A stretch of DNA of 64,000 nt from Hyparrhenia diplandra. Lineage: Eukaryota; Streptophyta; Magnoliopsida; Poales; Poaceae. The stretch lies in assembly GCA_015847255.1 (NCBI GenBank), contig JADLZK010005834.1:186001-250000 (forward strand). Reading direction: 5' to 3'. The notes under the pieces were generated by a model. The model ran no database searches, was not told the DNA's origin, and saw only the letters and a program-made list of their open reading frames with translations. Below, piece after piece: positions 11,123-22,075 of this stretch. Each line of letters starts with the position of its first letter. Within the stretch, counting starts at the first letter, position 1. The position numbers and the translations under genes were made by a program.

Positions 11123-12904
11123 TTTTTTTTTTTTTTGAAGTTTCACCGGGGGAGGCGTTCCCCACCTGAATTTTTATATATATTGGCCCCAAATGGCGGA
11201 TTTCGTCCCGATTTATTATGGAAAACCGGACTAAAACCATACAACACAACAACAACTTGCTCTCCAAAGATCGGAGACGGATGTGGCTAGCCACGAGATA
11301 CATCAAAGAAAGAGGGAAACAACGCACACTCGAAAAGGAACTCTAGACACACGCATAAAGACACGACCCGAACGCCAATGCGCACCCCCGCCGAGCAACA
11401 TACTCGCCGTTTTTCACCCCGGCCATTGTGCCCACCACTACTCCTCGTAGCTACGCCGCTCCATAGGGGTGGAATGGGGACTAAGAGTGATGGCAGACAC
11501 GCAAGTGAAGGATCAACGGACACGACGACCTCCCTTCGAAACGATGGTGACATCCTCCAGCACATCCGGGCCCACGTACCAGCATCCAACGCCGCCCACG
11601 GGGAGGAATCCATGGAGGGGAATGGCGGCAGCGGTGGAAAACACCACCCGGCATTTAATATTCTGGCACCACCAAAGAGACCGCCGACGGAGCAGAGGCG
11701 CCAACAGAGGACACTCGTCGACACCGGCGACGCCAAACAACCATGGCTAGACATACTAAAGAGCGGCAACAACAACAAGGGGAGAGCACACAGGAGAACA
11801 CAAGACCACGGCACGAGCTGGACTCTACTCATCCACAGTGACGCCCTCAGGAGGGTCACGGCGCCAACGACGTCGCCGCCACTGGCTCTAGATAACTAGA
11901 GCTTGGCTTTCACCAGGAGGAGATCGAAAGAACATCGGGTCATAGAGTTGGGAAAAATCGAGCGGAGGTGAGGTGAACGGCGCCAATGGCGTCGTCGATC
12001 AATCGCAAGGGACCGGGTCCCGCGACTTCGCCTAGGCTCCCAAACTCATGGACCATAGTTCGTCGATTTAGAGACCGAGAGACCAAACCTCGCCGGCGCC
12101 GGGACGCCGGAGAAGCCCAGGACGAGAGGGTCGTGAGAGACGCAACGCCCACCGCCGGCAAGCCCGCTGGCCAAAACAGCTGCGCGCCACGGCCCCGAGG
12201 AGAAGAAACCGGGACCGAAGCCCCGCCGCCGCCTTGCCCGCGGCCGAACAGCACGCCCGCTCCTTCTCCTTTGTCATCGCCCTGGCCGACTTCAGCGCAA
12301 CATCGCCGTGGAGGGTGCAGTGCCCGCACGCTGGGCGGGATGCCCAGTCGTCGCCGCCGACAGCCTTTCCCGGCCGCCATGCTCGATCGCCACCGTGGCG
12401 CCGCTCCGCAAGCGCAGATCCACCAGCGGCCGCCCATGCGGATGTCGAAGCGCTTACCGGGCGGAGCACACGGGTACCCGAGCTGCACCCGCAGAGCGGC
12501 CCTCGCCGAGAGGGAAACCCGGCCGTCGTCGCGCGGGCAGGCCGGATCCGGACGGGCGCGCCACGGACCCGCGGCCCGCACGCAGCTCGCCGTAGATGCG
12601 GAAGAAGACCACTGGGCTGCGGATCCATGGTCGAGGAGGCTGGATCCACTCGCCGGTCGCCGGAGTTCACCGGAGACGAAGACGGAAGCACCAGGCCGCT
12701 GAACGCTTTCCCGCACCGGCGCTGCGGACTGCCTCGCGAGAGGCCTCGCCGCCACCGCCCTTGGGGCTGCGCGGGCCTCCCGGCAGCACCCTCTGGCAGC
12801 GGCAAGGGGAGGAGGGGACGGGTTGAGCTGGGAGCGGCGGCGGCGCAGTTTCGCCCGTGCCGCCCGTGCGGAGGGGCGACGCGGGCGGAGGTCCTCTAGT
12901 ATAG
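11123..12904 (-). mobile_element. GC-rich non-autonomous retroposon (LINE-like), 1.8 kb
   Basis: The plus strand opens with a T16 run, the complement of a poly(A) tail. The insertion is bounded by a 15-bp direct repeat TCCAAATCTATAGTT (11108-11122 and 12905-12919). This is the mark of target-primed reverse transcription of a transcript read from the minus strand. The body is GC-rich with minus-strand open frames at 12755-11940 and 11859-11287, Ala/Arg/Gly/Pro-rich and without a reverse transcriptase. A core at 11845-11872 (TGACGCCCTCAGGAGGGTCA) is shared with the retroposon at 50.0-51.4 kb. It is therefore a non-autonomous element or a retrocopy of a cellular transcript. It sits 8 bp beyond the target duplication of the neighbouring CACTA element. 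Confidence 0.8.
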
Positions 12905-13199
12905 TCCAAATCTATAGTTAGGTGGCACTGCCAACAAACTTCAGCATCTAATTTGGTGCTATGAGTGCTCTGATCAAGATCAACTGATGACAACAGCAAA
13001 GAGGTTGTTAGATTCCTAATTAAGAAATTAAGAAATAATAAGAAGAAAACTGCAATGATGATTCGACTCCATATTTTCATACAGGCTATGGAGGACTATG
13101 ACAATGATAGCAGAAACTGAAATATAGAGAAAACATGCCATAAGGCATGAAGTCATTTATTACCATGCGTGGAAGATTCTGAAGAGTGGAATGCTCACA

Positions 13200-14190
13200 A
13201 GAAGTTTATTCTCTCATGATTCAGACTTATAAACAACATCAAACATAAGAAACCTGCTGGTAGAACAAGCCAGCAGAGACCAGCACATCCTAAAGATGGG
13301 AAGAAAGACAGGGTAGGCAAAAGCAAAGCAGCTCACCACAGCACCTCTTCGAACGTGACCTGCCTGCACAGATGGTTTAAATGCTGGGAACAGCCAACTC
13401 CCCTTCGGCAACCATGCATATTCCAGAAGCACAGAAACAAGGTTAAGCAAGAAAAGTTGTAAAAAAAAAGGGGGTCAAGCAAGAAATAAGCAGAATGGAG
13501 GACGGAGGTGTGCCGTAGATCCCATTGCGTTGGACCACAGGAAGGACGCAACGACGCCGGGCGTCCGCGCGTGGTGGCCAGAACCCTTAGCTGTATGCCC
13601 GTCGTGGCCTCCTGCCTCCATGGAACTCCATCCTCCGCGTCTCCTGCGTGCTTCCCAAAATCAAGGTCCAATAACGAAAGAGGAAAAAACATCCAGATCA
13701 GACCTCCGCGTCTCCTCCATGCTCACCAAAAATCAAGCAGTCAAAAGTACCTGATTGAATTGCAATCGCCGACCGGCCTCCAGCTGGTTGGAATCGCCGA
13801 TCAGCCTCTAGCGGGTTGGATCCGCATTCCGCACTCCTTCCTCTCAGATTGTGACACAGCCGCCTCAACAGACGACCACGGCGGGTTGGGGTCGTCGGGT
13901 TTGCATGCCGAGATAGGGAGAGGATGGGGGCGGTAGGAGTGCGGGCAATCGCGTTGAAATCCATAGGAGGTTTGGCGTTGAAAGGAAGGAAGGAGTGCGG
14001 GCAGTCGCGTTGAAATCCATAGGGAAGGTTTCGCGTTGAAAGGAAGGAGTGCGGGCAGTCCGGAGGAAATTGAGTCGCGCGCGAAGGAGTGCAGGCAGTA
14101 CGACTGGCGGGTGGTGTGACACATTTGATCCTGAATCGTGAATGGGTAATGAGAGAGAAGCTTAAAAGGCAATCTCGATCGTTCATTTGG
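13200..14190 (-). other. Possible 5' part of an unrecognised minus-strand transcript
   Basis: GC-richer sequence with open frames on the minus strand at 14186-13698 (162 codons) and 13692-13333 (119 codons). A donor-like GTGAGC lies near 13336. The segment GATTTTxGGxxAGCAxG.AGGAGACGCGGAGG occurs twice in tandem (about 13654-13685 and 13700-13733). No domain is recognised, and composition plus internal repeats argue for UTR or decayed sequence rather than a confirmed protein. Confidence 0.2.
13938..14062. repeat. Two-copy tandem repeat, about 60 bp
   Basis: Two consecutive units contain GAGTGCGGGCARTCGCGTTG, then AAATCCATAGG and GCGTTGAAAGGAAGG. A third partial unit ends at GAGTGCGGGCAGTCC. 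Unit length differs slightly through a GGAA slip. Confidence 0.75.
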
Positions 14191-14514
14191 ATGGATTTGA
14201 ATGAGGGATAAGTTGATGCATTAGTAGGGCATATATAGATACGAATATACTAATGATGTATTAATAATACTTTTTAATATAAATTTAGTTAAAGTTATTT
14301 CTCAGAAACGAAAATGACACTTATTTACGGACGGAAGGAGTAGTCTTTGAATTGGCAATTTGGTACACTAACAGACGGTCTCGAATGGTTCTGCAACTGT
14401 TTTGTCAATATGTCAGAGTTATGCAATGTGGGATGGTCTAGAAGGGAAGCTGGATGGTCTGCTAGAACAATTCGGCAACAACACAGTTTATAAGGTTTAT
14501 TTCCATTAATTTTA

Positions 14515-15116
14515 GGGTCCGATTGGTTAGCTTTCAATTCTTACCCAGCCAAAACTATGCCATGCCAAAATTTATAGAGCTATGTTCATAACCACAATTT
14601 GCAATAATGTCATACTCCCTCTGTCCAACAAATAATTCCACGTTTAGGTTTGGACACCAAAACCAAGGCAAAGCCAAAATTACGAAACTACCCCTACGAA
14701 ACATCCCGGTTGCCACCATCTGTAAGTTTGCGGGGAGGACCTGCTGGCCTCGGCAATGACCAAACGAATGGTCCGAGCATTCCACGTACTCTTTTCACTG
14801 TTCCTTTTTCTCTATGGTGCATTTTTTAATTCGTTGTTGATCGCTGCGTGTGTCTTTGACTTGTCGCCTTTAGCCTCGTCACGGACTCATAGTGACATTC
14901 TATTGTGGGAAAAAATTCAAATCGTAGATGTGCTTATATTTGTTGGACGGAGGGAGTAGATTTGATAAGCCAAAAGTTGAGCAAAAAAATTGACAAAGAT
15001 TTGGAAAGTCAAATGTGAGAAGTTGGCCAAGTTTTGGTAACCAATCACTCACTAGCCAAAATCATGGCTCGCCAAATCCATGTTATGGCAAATTTTCGTC
15101 ATTAACTAATCGGACT
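14515..15116. mobile_element. Tourist-like MITE, split by a Stowaway insertion
   Basis: The left end reads TTA then GGGTCCGATTGGTTAGC. The right end, near 15100-15116, reads AACTAATCGGAC. The internal phrases GCCAAAACTATGCCATGCC and GCCAAATCCATGTTATGGC are mutually inverted. The same TGGTTGGCT/GCCAAAA vocabulary occurs in the well-bounded element at 21025-21337. The right boundary is decayed. Confidence 0.5.
14615..14956. mobile_element. Stowaway-type MITE
   Basis: Ends CTCCCTCTGTCCAACAAAT and TTGTTGGACGGAGGGAG, with TA on each side (14613-14614 and 14957-14958), as expected for Tc1/mariner MITEs. It is nested inside the Tourist-like element above. It shares interior phrases (GGTTT.G.CACCAAAACCAAGG and CAAATCGTAGATGTGC-like) in inverse order with the copy at 22757-23113. 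Confidence 0.85.
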
Positions 15117-15118
15117 AT

Positions 15119-15345
15119 GTTTCCCAAAAATTGGCACACCAATATTTATGTCTAAAGTTTTGGCAAGTCTCTAGAAAGTTCTTAAACTGCATAAAAGAGA
15201 AAAGGGAAATTAGTAAGCCTTAATTTGCAAAGTCAACTAGACACTTATGTTTTTTTGCCCTAACTTTGCCAGCCTTGATTTTGGTAATCCGTGTCTTGGC
15301 TTGCCATAATTTTGGTTGGACAAAAATTGGTAGCCAATCAATCGG
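15119..15345. mobile_element. Fragment of the same Tourist-like MITE family
   Basis: The segment TTGGCACACCAATATTTATG through AAACTGCATAAAAGAG is the reverse complement, with mismatches, of 21175-21250 in the element at 21025-21337. The ends are decayed. Confidence 0.5.
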
Positions 15346-15471
15346 CTGATAGTCCTATCTCTCGGCACAAGTGGCACCAACACACAAGAATAGCACTATA
15401 TCTTCTTCTCACTCTTTCTCCACATATCAAACCCCCTCTCTACACCAACAACCAAGAAAAAAATGAGAACT

Positions 15472-15512
15472 CAAAGAAGAAGAAGAAGAAGAAGAAGAAG
15501 AAGAAGAAGAAA
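15472..15512. repeat. (AAG)n microsatellite
   Basis: About 13 consecutive AAG units. Confidence 0.9.
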
Positions 15513-15574
15513 AAGGAATGAGGAGGATTTTTTACAACATCGTTCGTTGATAGTTGATTTTGGCTAATTTAATA

Positions 15575-15834
15575 CTCTCTCCGTTCGAGTAAAGGTTGCA
15601 ACTATGGGTTGCGTGCCACATAAAGTAGCTCACCTTTGACCAAGTTTCTAGCGAATAGTATTCAAATTTATGACTCCAAATTAATTTATTATGAAAATAT
15701 ATCTCGTAATTAATCTAATGATATTTATTTAATATTATAACTATTTATAGTTTTTTATCTATAATTAGTCAAACTTGGTTGACTAAAACAGTAAGTAATG
15801 TGCTAGAATTGCTTGTTTTTCAAAACGGAGGGAG
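15575..15834. mobile_element. Stowaway-type MITE
   Basis: The left end is TA then CTCTCTCCGTTCGAGTAAAG. The right end is TTTTCAAAACGGAGGGAG then TA. The size (260 bp), AT-rich core and TA flanks fit Stowaway. Confidence 0.8.
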
Positions 15835-16344
15835 TAGTATTCGTGAGAGAATGAGCTCAAACATGATGAAGCAATAACAAACGAACATGGTCAAATATCC
15901 CAAGCATCCCATAGCTAGAGTGGAGAAGTGCTCTCACCCTCCGAGCAAGGAGGAGGGATAACCACAATTTAAGAGAGTTGAACAAAAAATCAACAATGGG
16001 TTTTTAGTAAAAGGTGAAGAGAACAAAGTGTTAATAAAAAATCTTTGTATGACTTGAAATAAGAACCTAAACAATGGCATGGTGGCATGAAAGGTTTAAC
16101 AAAATTCTAAATTCAACGGGCTTTGCCATTGGTGGGCTAGTAGATGTAGTGTCTTGGTTCGTATCTAAAATTTGCCAACAAAAGATTTGTTTTGGCTATC
16201 ATTTGATAGCCTACCAAAACTTGTCAACCTCTCACATTTTCGCTTGCTAAATCTACAGTATAAATTTTTGCAAATTTTTGCCTAGCTTTGGCTTGCCAAA
16301 TTGTTGGCATGGTAAAGGCTACAACCAAGCAGGCTCTCACTCCT

Positions 16345-16975
16345 GTTCGCTTAAATTTTGTTTCACTTTATTTCGGCTTGTTTCAGCTTATTTATCTTAC
16401 AAAACATTATTAAATTAACCAAAATCAGGAGGCCTTTTTACTTGCCGTGATACTACTTCGACTAGTCCTAGGCAAACTTGTAGTCAATAATATCACTTTT
16501 CCACCGGACACGGCGATACCATCTACAAACATTCGGCTTGGTTATTGTTCTACGAGTGTTGTTCCGCTGCATCATGTTGCTACAATGCATCAGCTGAATT
16601 TGACGACATCAATTTCTAAACCATTCTGTTATGATTCCCTGCTCCTTGTTCTAGTTTGCACTTGTTTCAGCTTATTTTTCCTCTTTAAACATATTAATTT
16701 AGTCAAAATCAGCCGGGATATGTACCATTCTATTGCTTGCAGTACTGCCTTGTCTATACGCTAATACTAATTTACGAGAATAACATGATGTATTTAGTTA
16801 GTGCTTGAAACCTGCATAATACATCTATCATAATTTATATTTTTTGAATATAACTCAAATCTTGCATAATCATGTTCGGCTGATTTCGCTTATGCTCGCC
16901 GCTTATTTCAGCTTATTCTCTTCACAGAATACTATTAAATCAGCTGCTGTCACCGAAATCAGAAGATCTTTTGCA
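16345..16975. repeat. Three diverged copies of a ~95-bp repeat
   Basis: Blocks near 16345-16440, 16628-16720 and 16870-16975 share the order GTTYGSY, CTTRTTTCAGCTTATT, CT..ACA.A..A.TATTAA.TYA and AAAATCAG. They may be pieces of a MITE family. No gene is seen between 15.84 and 17.28 kb apart from a weak 105-codon ORF at 16447-16764 that crosses one of the repeats. Confidence 0.45.
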
Positions 16976-17288
16976 CTTCACTTAAAGTTTGGTTCTTGAG
17001 TATTTATTTTACAACAATTACTGCAAAGCCTCTCTTTATTGCACAGTTTAAATGATAACTTACTAAGTAAACACTTCTTTTTGGATAATACTCTAGAGGA
17101 AGCTATCGCACTCACAAAGAACTTTAGATATAAATCAAAATTATCAAAGGAAAGTGAAAGAAAAGCAATCGTGTGAATCGTGCAGGGCCAGGCGGATTTC
17201 TCTGGAAGTGTAATAATTGTGACAGCAGTGGAGATAGCTCTAGATGTCTCAGGAAAGGAATGGGTAGTACTAGCTCATGGATGATCCC

Positions 17289-17298
17289 CTATAAATAT
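17289..17298 (+). promoter_or_regulatory. TATA box of the 17.4 kb sHSP gene
   Basis: CTATAAATAT lies about 140 bp before the ATG, matching the TATA position of the sister genes at 22.1 and 26.4 kb. GAA/TTC-rich heat-shock-element-like pieces (for example TTTCTCTGGAAG near 17199) lie upstream but do not form a perfect three-unit element. Confidence 0.7.
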
Positions 17299-17433
17299 CC
17301 TGTCACCCACAGAGCCGCAATCCAACCAGGAAATCACAGAAGGGCGAAACTCCATAGCAATAGCAAAGCATTACTCGCTGAAGCACTCTTGCAGTCCACC
17401 GAGTTCTGTTCATTCAGACGCAGAGCATCGACA

Positions 17434-17887
17434 ATGTCGCTCGTGAGGCGCAGCAACGTGTTCGACCCCTTCTCCATGGACCTCTGGGACCCCTTCGACA
17501 ACATGTTCCGCTCCATCGTCCCGTCGGTCTCCAGCGACTCCGAGACCGCCGCCTTCGCCAACGCGCGCATCGACTGGAAGGAAACGCCTGAGGCGCACGT
17601 CTTCAAGGCCGACCTCCCCGGCGTGAAGAAGGAGGTCAAGGTGGAGGTGGAGGACGGCAACGTGCTGGTCATCAGCGGCCAGCGCAGCAAGGGAGAAGGA
17701 GGACAAGAACGACAAGTGGCACCGCGTCGAGCGCAGCAGCGGCCAGTTCCTCAGGCGCTTCCGCCTGCCGGAGAACGCCAAGACGGAGGAGGTGAAGGCC
17801 GGGCTGGAGAACGGCGTGCTCACTGTGACCGTGCCCAAGGCCGAGGAGAAGAAGCCTGAAGTGAAGGCTATCGAGATCTCTGGTTAA
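17434..17887 (+). CDS. HSP16.9: Class I small heat shock protein (16.9-kDa type), one frameshift
   Basis: Cytosolic ATP-independent holdase that forms oligomers and keeps heat-denatured proteins soluble (family knowledge). The start MSLVRRSNVFDPFSMDLWDP is the class I N-terminal signature. ARIDWKETPEAHVFKADLPG opens the alpha-crystallin domain at about residue 43. After codon 86 or so (VISGQRS) an extra G in AAGGGAGAAGG, where the sister genes have AAGGAGAAGG, shifts the frame; the shifted frame runs on to 17859. In the other frame the DKNDKWHRVERSSGQF region, GVLTVTVPKAE and the C-terminal IEISG are all preserved to TAA at 17885-17887. One Glu of the usual KKEEVKVEVE is also missing (3-bp deletion). 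This is either a very recent pseudogene or an assembly indel. The frame is open upstream to 17173, but the ATG at 17434 is fixed by homology to its paralogues. Confidence 0.9.
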
Positions 17888-17974
17888 GCATCCATGGACG
17901 TGGATGTGGATGGAACGTGTACTACTGTGTTGTTTGCACTGTCGCGGAGGATGTTTGATGTGTCTTCTACGCTG

Positions 17975-18123
17975 CTCCCTCTGTCCCTAAATGTTTGTCT
18001 CTACAAAACGTATTTCCCTCACAGACACGCTTTCTTGTCTCTAGAAAACGTATTTCCCTCACAGACACGCTTTCCGGGCGACGTACATAAAGGGACAGGG
18101 CGTATATAAAGGGACGGAGGGAG
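17975..18123. mobile_element. Short Stowaway-like MITE in the sHSP 3' flank
   Basis: The left end is CTCCCTCTGTCCCTAAATG. The right end is TATATAAAGGGACGGAGGGAG then TA. Inside, a 41-bp unit (TCTCTACAAAACGTATTTCC followed by CTCACAGACACGCTTTC) is tandemly duplicated. It begins 88 bp after the sHSP stop codon, so it may be transcribed as 3' UTR. Confidence 0.7.
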
Positions 18124-18564
18124 TATATATGTAGTACTTTGTTTCGTATATGTGTACATCTTCCTCGTGTGGTTCATGTATTTTTCCTTTGAATAATAAT
18201 AAATAAAATTGGTTTTTCCATATGGATCGGCTGCTTCTGCTTGTATAGTTTCATCTCAGGTTGTTTATGTCAAGAATTCAAGATAATCATTCAAAACAGG
18301 GTTACAAGATCTTCATTTTGTAGAAGTTCTAGTAGCACACTACTATATTTGCAATCTTTAGAGGTTGGCAAAAAATGGTGACAACAATGTCCCATCTCTA
18401 GACAAGAGCTCATGTTAATCAGGGAGAGCACATGGAGGCTACAATGTTTTTTTTTTAACCTTGGAAGCTACAATGCTCGCCTATAGAAACTTGGTGCCCC
18501 TTCTTAAGCCCATCGCCCCATAGTTGTTCTTGAGATCAGTGTCGCCCCGTACTTGTCAGCTCTG

Positions 18565-18662
18565 GAGGCTTCACAATGTAGTCCATGCTAAACCCATCTT
18601 CAGAATCTTCAATGGTTTCACGTCCGGAGGCTTCACAATGTAGTCCTTGCTAAACCCATCTC
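18565..18662. repeat. Interrupted direct repeat, about 36 bp
   Basis: GGAGGCTTCACAATGTAGTC followed by C[A/T]TGCTAAACCCATCT occurs twice, separated by about 25 bp. Confidence 0.8.
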
Positions 18663-18912
18663 TAGGTGCGGCCCGATGGGCCAACTTCAGCCTCCGGCGC
18701 CGGGTCTTCGCTTAACTCGTCCACCCTTTAATAATCTCATAAGATAATTTGGAACATATTCAACAAAATGCGTCCCAACCCCACCGCCAGGTGCCCTTCT
18801 AGCTTGTCAAGAATATTGTGATTGGCCACGTCAAAAACAGATATCCGTGTCGGTGCTCAAGGAATGTCTGCGGGCAGGGAGAGTATTACGTATATAGAGG
18901 GAGGTAGGGGAC

Positions 18913-20490
18913 TTTTTTTTTTTGCGAAACCGCTGATATATATTATATATACTTCATAAAGTTTACATTCCATATCTTCCAAAGACACACATGAAGAAAA
19001 CAGAAATTACAACTCAGTCCTTGCAAGATCCTCCCGGTCATCCTCGTCTTAGTCAGCGTGGGCGGAACGAGCCGGCGTTCTCGTCCCCGGAACTTCGTTC
19101 CCATTCGAGGGACGGGGGACGCCGGGGATGAATCCAGGGACGAGGACGGAAGTCGACCCCAGGAAATAAACTGGATTTGTGATGCTAAAAATAGAAAGCC
19201 AAAGAAAGGAAAGGAAATAAGCTAATCTCAGGGGTCCCGCCATGCACGAGAATACGCGGAAGTGCATAGGAAAAGCATAATGCTCGCAGCAAGCTGCCCG
19301 CGTGCATGCGAGTGTGCCTAGTGTCCCAACTTAACATGGGAGGGAGAAGATGAATCACGACTTAACATGGATGCCCTGCTCCTCTGCCTCGTCCCAACTT
19401 AACATGGAACATGCTGAAGCTGTATACCCCTTTCGTTCCATGTTACTGAAAATCAGCGTACCACGTTCCTCGTCCCCGTTCCTCGACCCGGTCGACCCGG
19501 GAACGCGGTGACTTAGATCCTCGTCACCGTCGATCGAGCAACCAAGTGCACCTCAAAGCCGACCTCCTTCCCGGACGATGGAACTTCATAGTTTTTTTTA
19601 TGCCACCAAGAGCCACATGCCGAAAAACATCAACATGCGTATATTATTTGAACGCCCAGTGAAGAAGATGGCCACCAGCCATCACATCGCTAAGAGACAA
19701 GGGATCTGGTGCCTCAAAGACCACCAGCAACCCCAACTCACCGAAGAACAACAGAAACCAAAGGGGAACAAAACCACCGAAGAAGGTGGGAACTAGATAC
19801 CAACCCGGTTTGTCAGCGAGTTGGTAAATAAACCCTAGCCGGGGAAGAAGAATAGGCCCCATCCCAATCGTGCATAGGGTAAGCAAAAGTACCTCAAATC
19901 CTTTGAGTTGCAACAACACCGGAGGTCACCACCGATATGGTGACCAAGCTGGCCCGCGCCATCCACGGATGATAGATACAGAGCTGGAATCCACATCAAC
20001 ACAACCACCGATGTGGAGAAAACTAACCCTAACCTAACTAAACAAACACTAATAGGAGAGGGTATGTACAGCGGTCGTCGATTCCGCAGCCCCTCCCCTC
20101 CTCCGGCACCGAGAAGGCCATCGGGGGCGAGTAGGAAGCAACGAAATCGACGCCGGAAGCAGAGTCGTCGGTCGGTCGCCCTTTTTTCTCTGAGGCGTGG
20201 GGAACGAAAGGTAGAGGCAGGGGATGTTGGGGAGAGAGGCAGGGGAGGTTTTTGACGACACGAGGAGAGAGAGGGGGCGAGAAAATGTATAGGGTACGAT
20301 GCTATTAGGAAGGGAAGAGGTGGAGTCGGTACTCGTAAGAGAGATGTCTTAAAACTAATTTGATTTAAAGAGACGATGTTGTCTTCGTGAATGGACAGAC
20401 CACCTCTAGAAGTCGCGAAGTATTTTAGCCTGCCTCGGTATATAGATAGAAGGGATTGTCTTTCAAAAATTTCTTTTACTAATGGCATCC
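18913..20490 (-). mobile_element. Probable retroposon-like block read from the minus strand
   Basis: A T11 run at 18913-18923 is followed by GCGAAACCGCTGATATATAT, which resembles the reversed 3' end of grass LINE-type retroposons. The following 1.5 kb holds a GC-rich portion with a minus-strand frame at 20488-19835 (217 codons, Ser/Pro/Leu/Arg-rich, no known domain). GTATATAGA occurs at both suggested borders (about 18891 and 20439), but a convincing target duplication is not found. No reverse transcriptase is visible. The boundaries are approximate and two insertions may be combined. Confidence 0.3.
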
Positions 20491-21024
20491 ATCTTTTCTT
20501 TTCTTTTTTCTAAGTCCATAGTATTGTTGACGGTTTTGTGTAATGTTTGTTAACAGATGGTGCAAAGGCCAGTAGTAGAATGTGCAAGCACAAGATCCTT
20601 GCTTCGTGACGCTTAACCTTGCTTAGTTCCAAAACTTCAAATTTCCAAAAGTGTCACATCAAATATGTCAGCCCATGCATGAAGTACTAAATCTAGACGT
20701 AAAAAGCTAATTACACGGTTTCTCTTGTAAATTGCGAGATCGAATCTAATTAGGCCGTGATTAGACACTAAACTGTTATAGTGGCACGTGGGCTAATGAT
20801 AGATTAATTAGGCTTAATAAATTTGTCGCATCGTTTACAGATGGAATCCATAATTTATTTGTACGTGGTCCAAGTACTTTTAAACGCGGTGTCGAATATC
20901 CAATGTGACACTTTACAACATCACTTTAGTTGAGAAGAAGAAGCAAAGATTATCATGTCTACACAAACAGCCTCTTGTCTCTAGACAACATTTACTCATA
21001 TATTGTCTGTCTTGTCGAGATTTA

Positions 21025-21337
21025 GAGCTTGATTGGTTGGCTACTAATTTTTGTCCAACCAACCAAAAAATAATGGCAAGTCAAAACTTAGGTTTGTCAA
21101 AATTCACTTATGTTAGCAAAAAAAAACATAGGTAACCATTTGGTTGACAGCCAAAATCAAGACTTGTCAATTTTCTCTTTTATGCATTTTAAAAACTTTC
21201 TATAGACTTGCACCAAAATTTTGACCATAAACATTGGTGTGCCAAATCTTTGACATGAACCAATTATAATAATTACTAATTTTAACATGCCATGATTTTG
21301 TTTGGGCAAGAAAATTGAAAGCCAACCATACAAGCCC
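21025..21337. mobile_element. Tourist-type (PIF/Harbinger) MITE, 313 bp
   Basis: The termini GAGCTTGATTGGTTGGCT and AGCCAACCATACAAGCCC form imperfect inverted repeats. They are flanked by TTA on both sides (21022-21024 and 21338-21340), the usual PIF/Harbinger duplication. Related decayed copies lie at 14.5-15.35 kb and probably 16.14-16.33 kb. Confidence 0.85.
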
Positions 21338-21907
21338 TTATAACTAAGGTGCTAACTATTTCAAGGCAGGAGGGGCGTACTTTAGAAGAGCAGCACTCAG
21401 CCTGTCCATAATTTGGAAATGGTGACAAACCATATAATTGAAATGTCTCTAGTAACTGCTTGCTGAGGTCATATAACACAAGAGGATTCTGGATTGCTAC
21501 TTGCTGAAATGCTTTGTACTGTCGTCGTGATATAATGTTAGCTTTGTCATGGTCGGCAAAATAAATAGTGCTTGACCTTAAAAACCCTCATCAGTATCCA
21601 ATTACCCAATGGATATACGGGGAATTTGGTCATGAGTGAATGGGGCCGAGGATTCGCATGGATGGTGAAACTGATGACGTGCCCAGCTGAACCTCATAGG
21701 CACTGCCCCATCTGCCAGCGGGCCATAGCAATCATTCGCGATCATCAGTTGGCGGGAGCTACTTTGCCAGCAAGATTTGGATCAAAGCATCCATCCAGAA
21801 ATCAGCTGGAGCCTACGCAGAACAAATCAAAGACCATTTCTAGAAAGAAACAGAAGAAAAAAAGAGTGAAGGAAAATAATACCCTGACCGTGAGCCGAGA
21901 GGACTCC

Positions 21908-21922
21908 AGATTGTTCATGAGA
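21908..21922 (+). promoter_or_regulatory. Heat shock element-like triplet
   Basis: AGATT-GTTCA-TGAGA forms three alternating nGAAn/nTTCn pentamers, the middle one perfect. It lies 29 bp before the TATA box of the 22.1 kb sHSP gene, the position expected for an HSF-binding site. Confidence 0.6.
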
Positions 21923-21950
21923 AACTAATGTCCCCATCCAGGCATCAGCT

Positions 21951-21960
21951 CCTATAAATA
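21951..21960 (+). promoter_or_regulatory. TATA box of the 22.1 kb sHSP gene
   Basis: CCTATAAATA, 116 bp before the ATG. It is identical in sequence to the TATA of the 26.4 kb sHSP gene. Confidence 0.8.
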
Positions 21961-22075
21961 ACCCTTCCTCGGCTGCAACTCCGGCCATCGAGAAAAAACA
22001 CAAATCGCAACGAATACAAAAGAGCCTCAAATCCACTCGCACTCTCTCCCGCGTTCACTAATCCAACCAACAAAA

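Noticed and set aside
17173..17433. N-terminal extension of the 17.4 kb sHSP reading frame
   Set aside because: It crosses the TATA box and 5' leader. The paralogues start at MSLVRR, equivalent to 17434.
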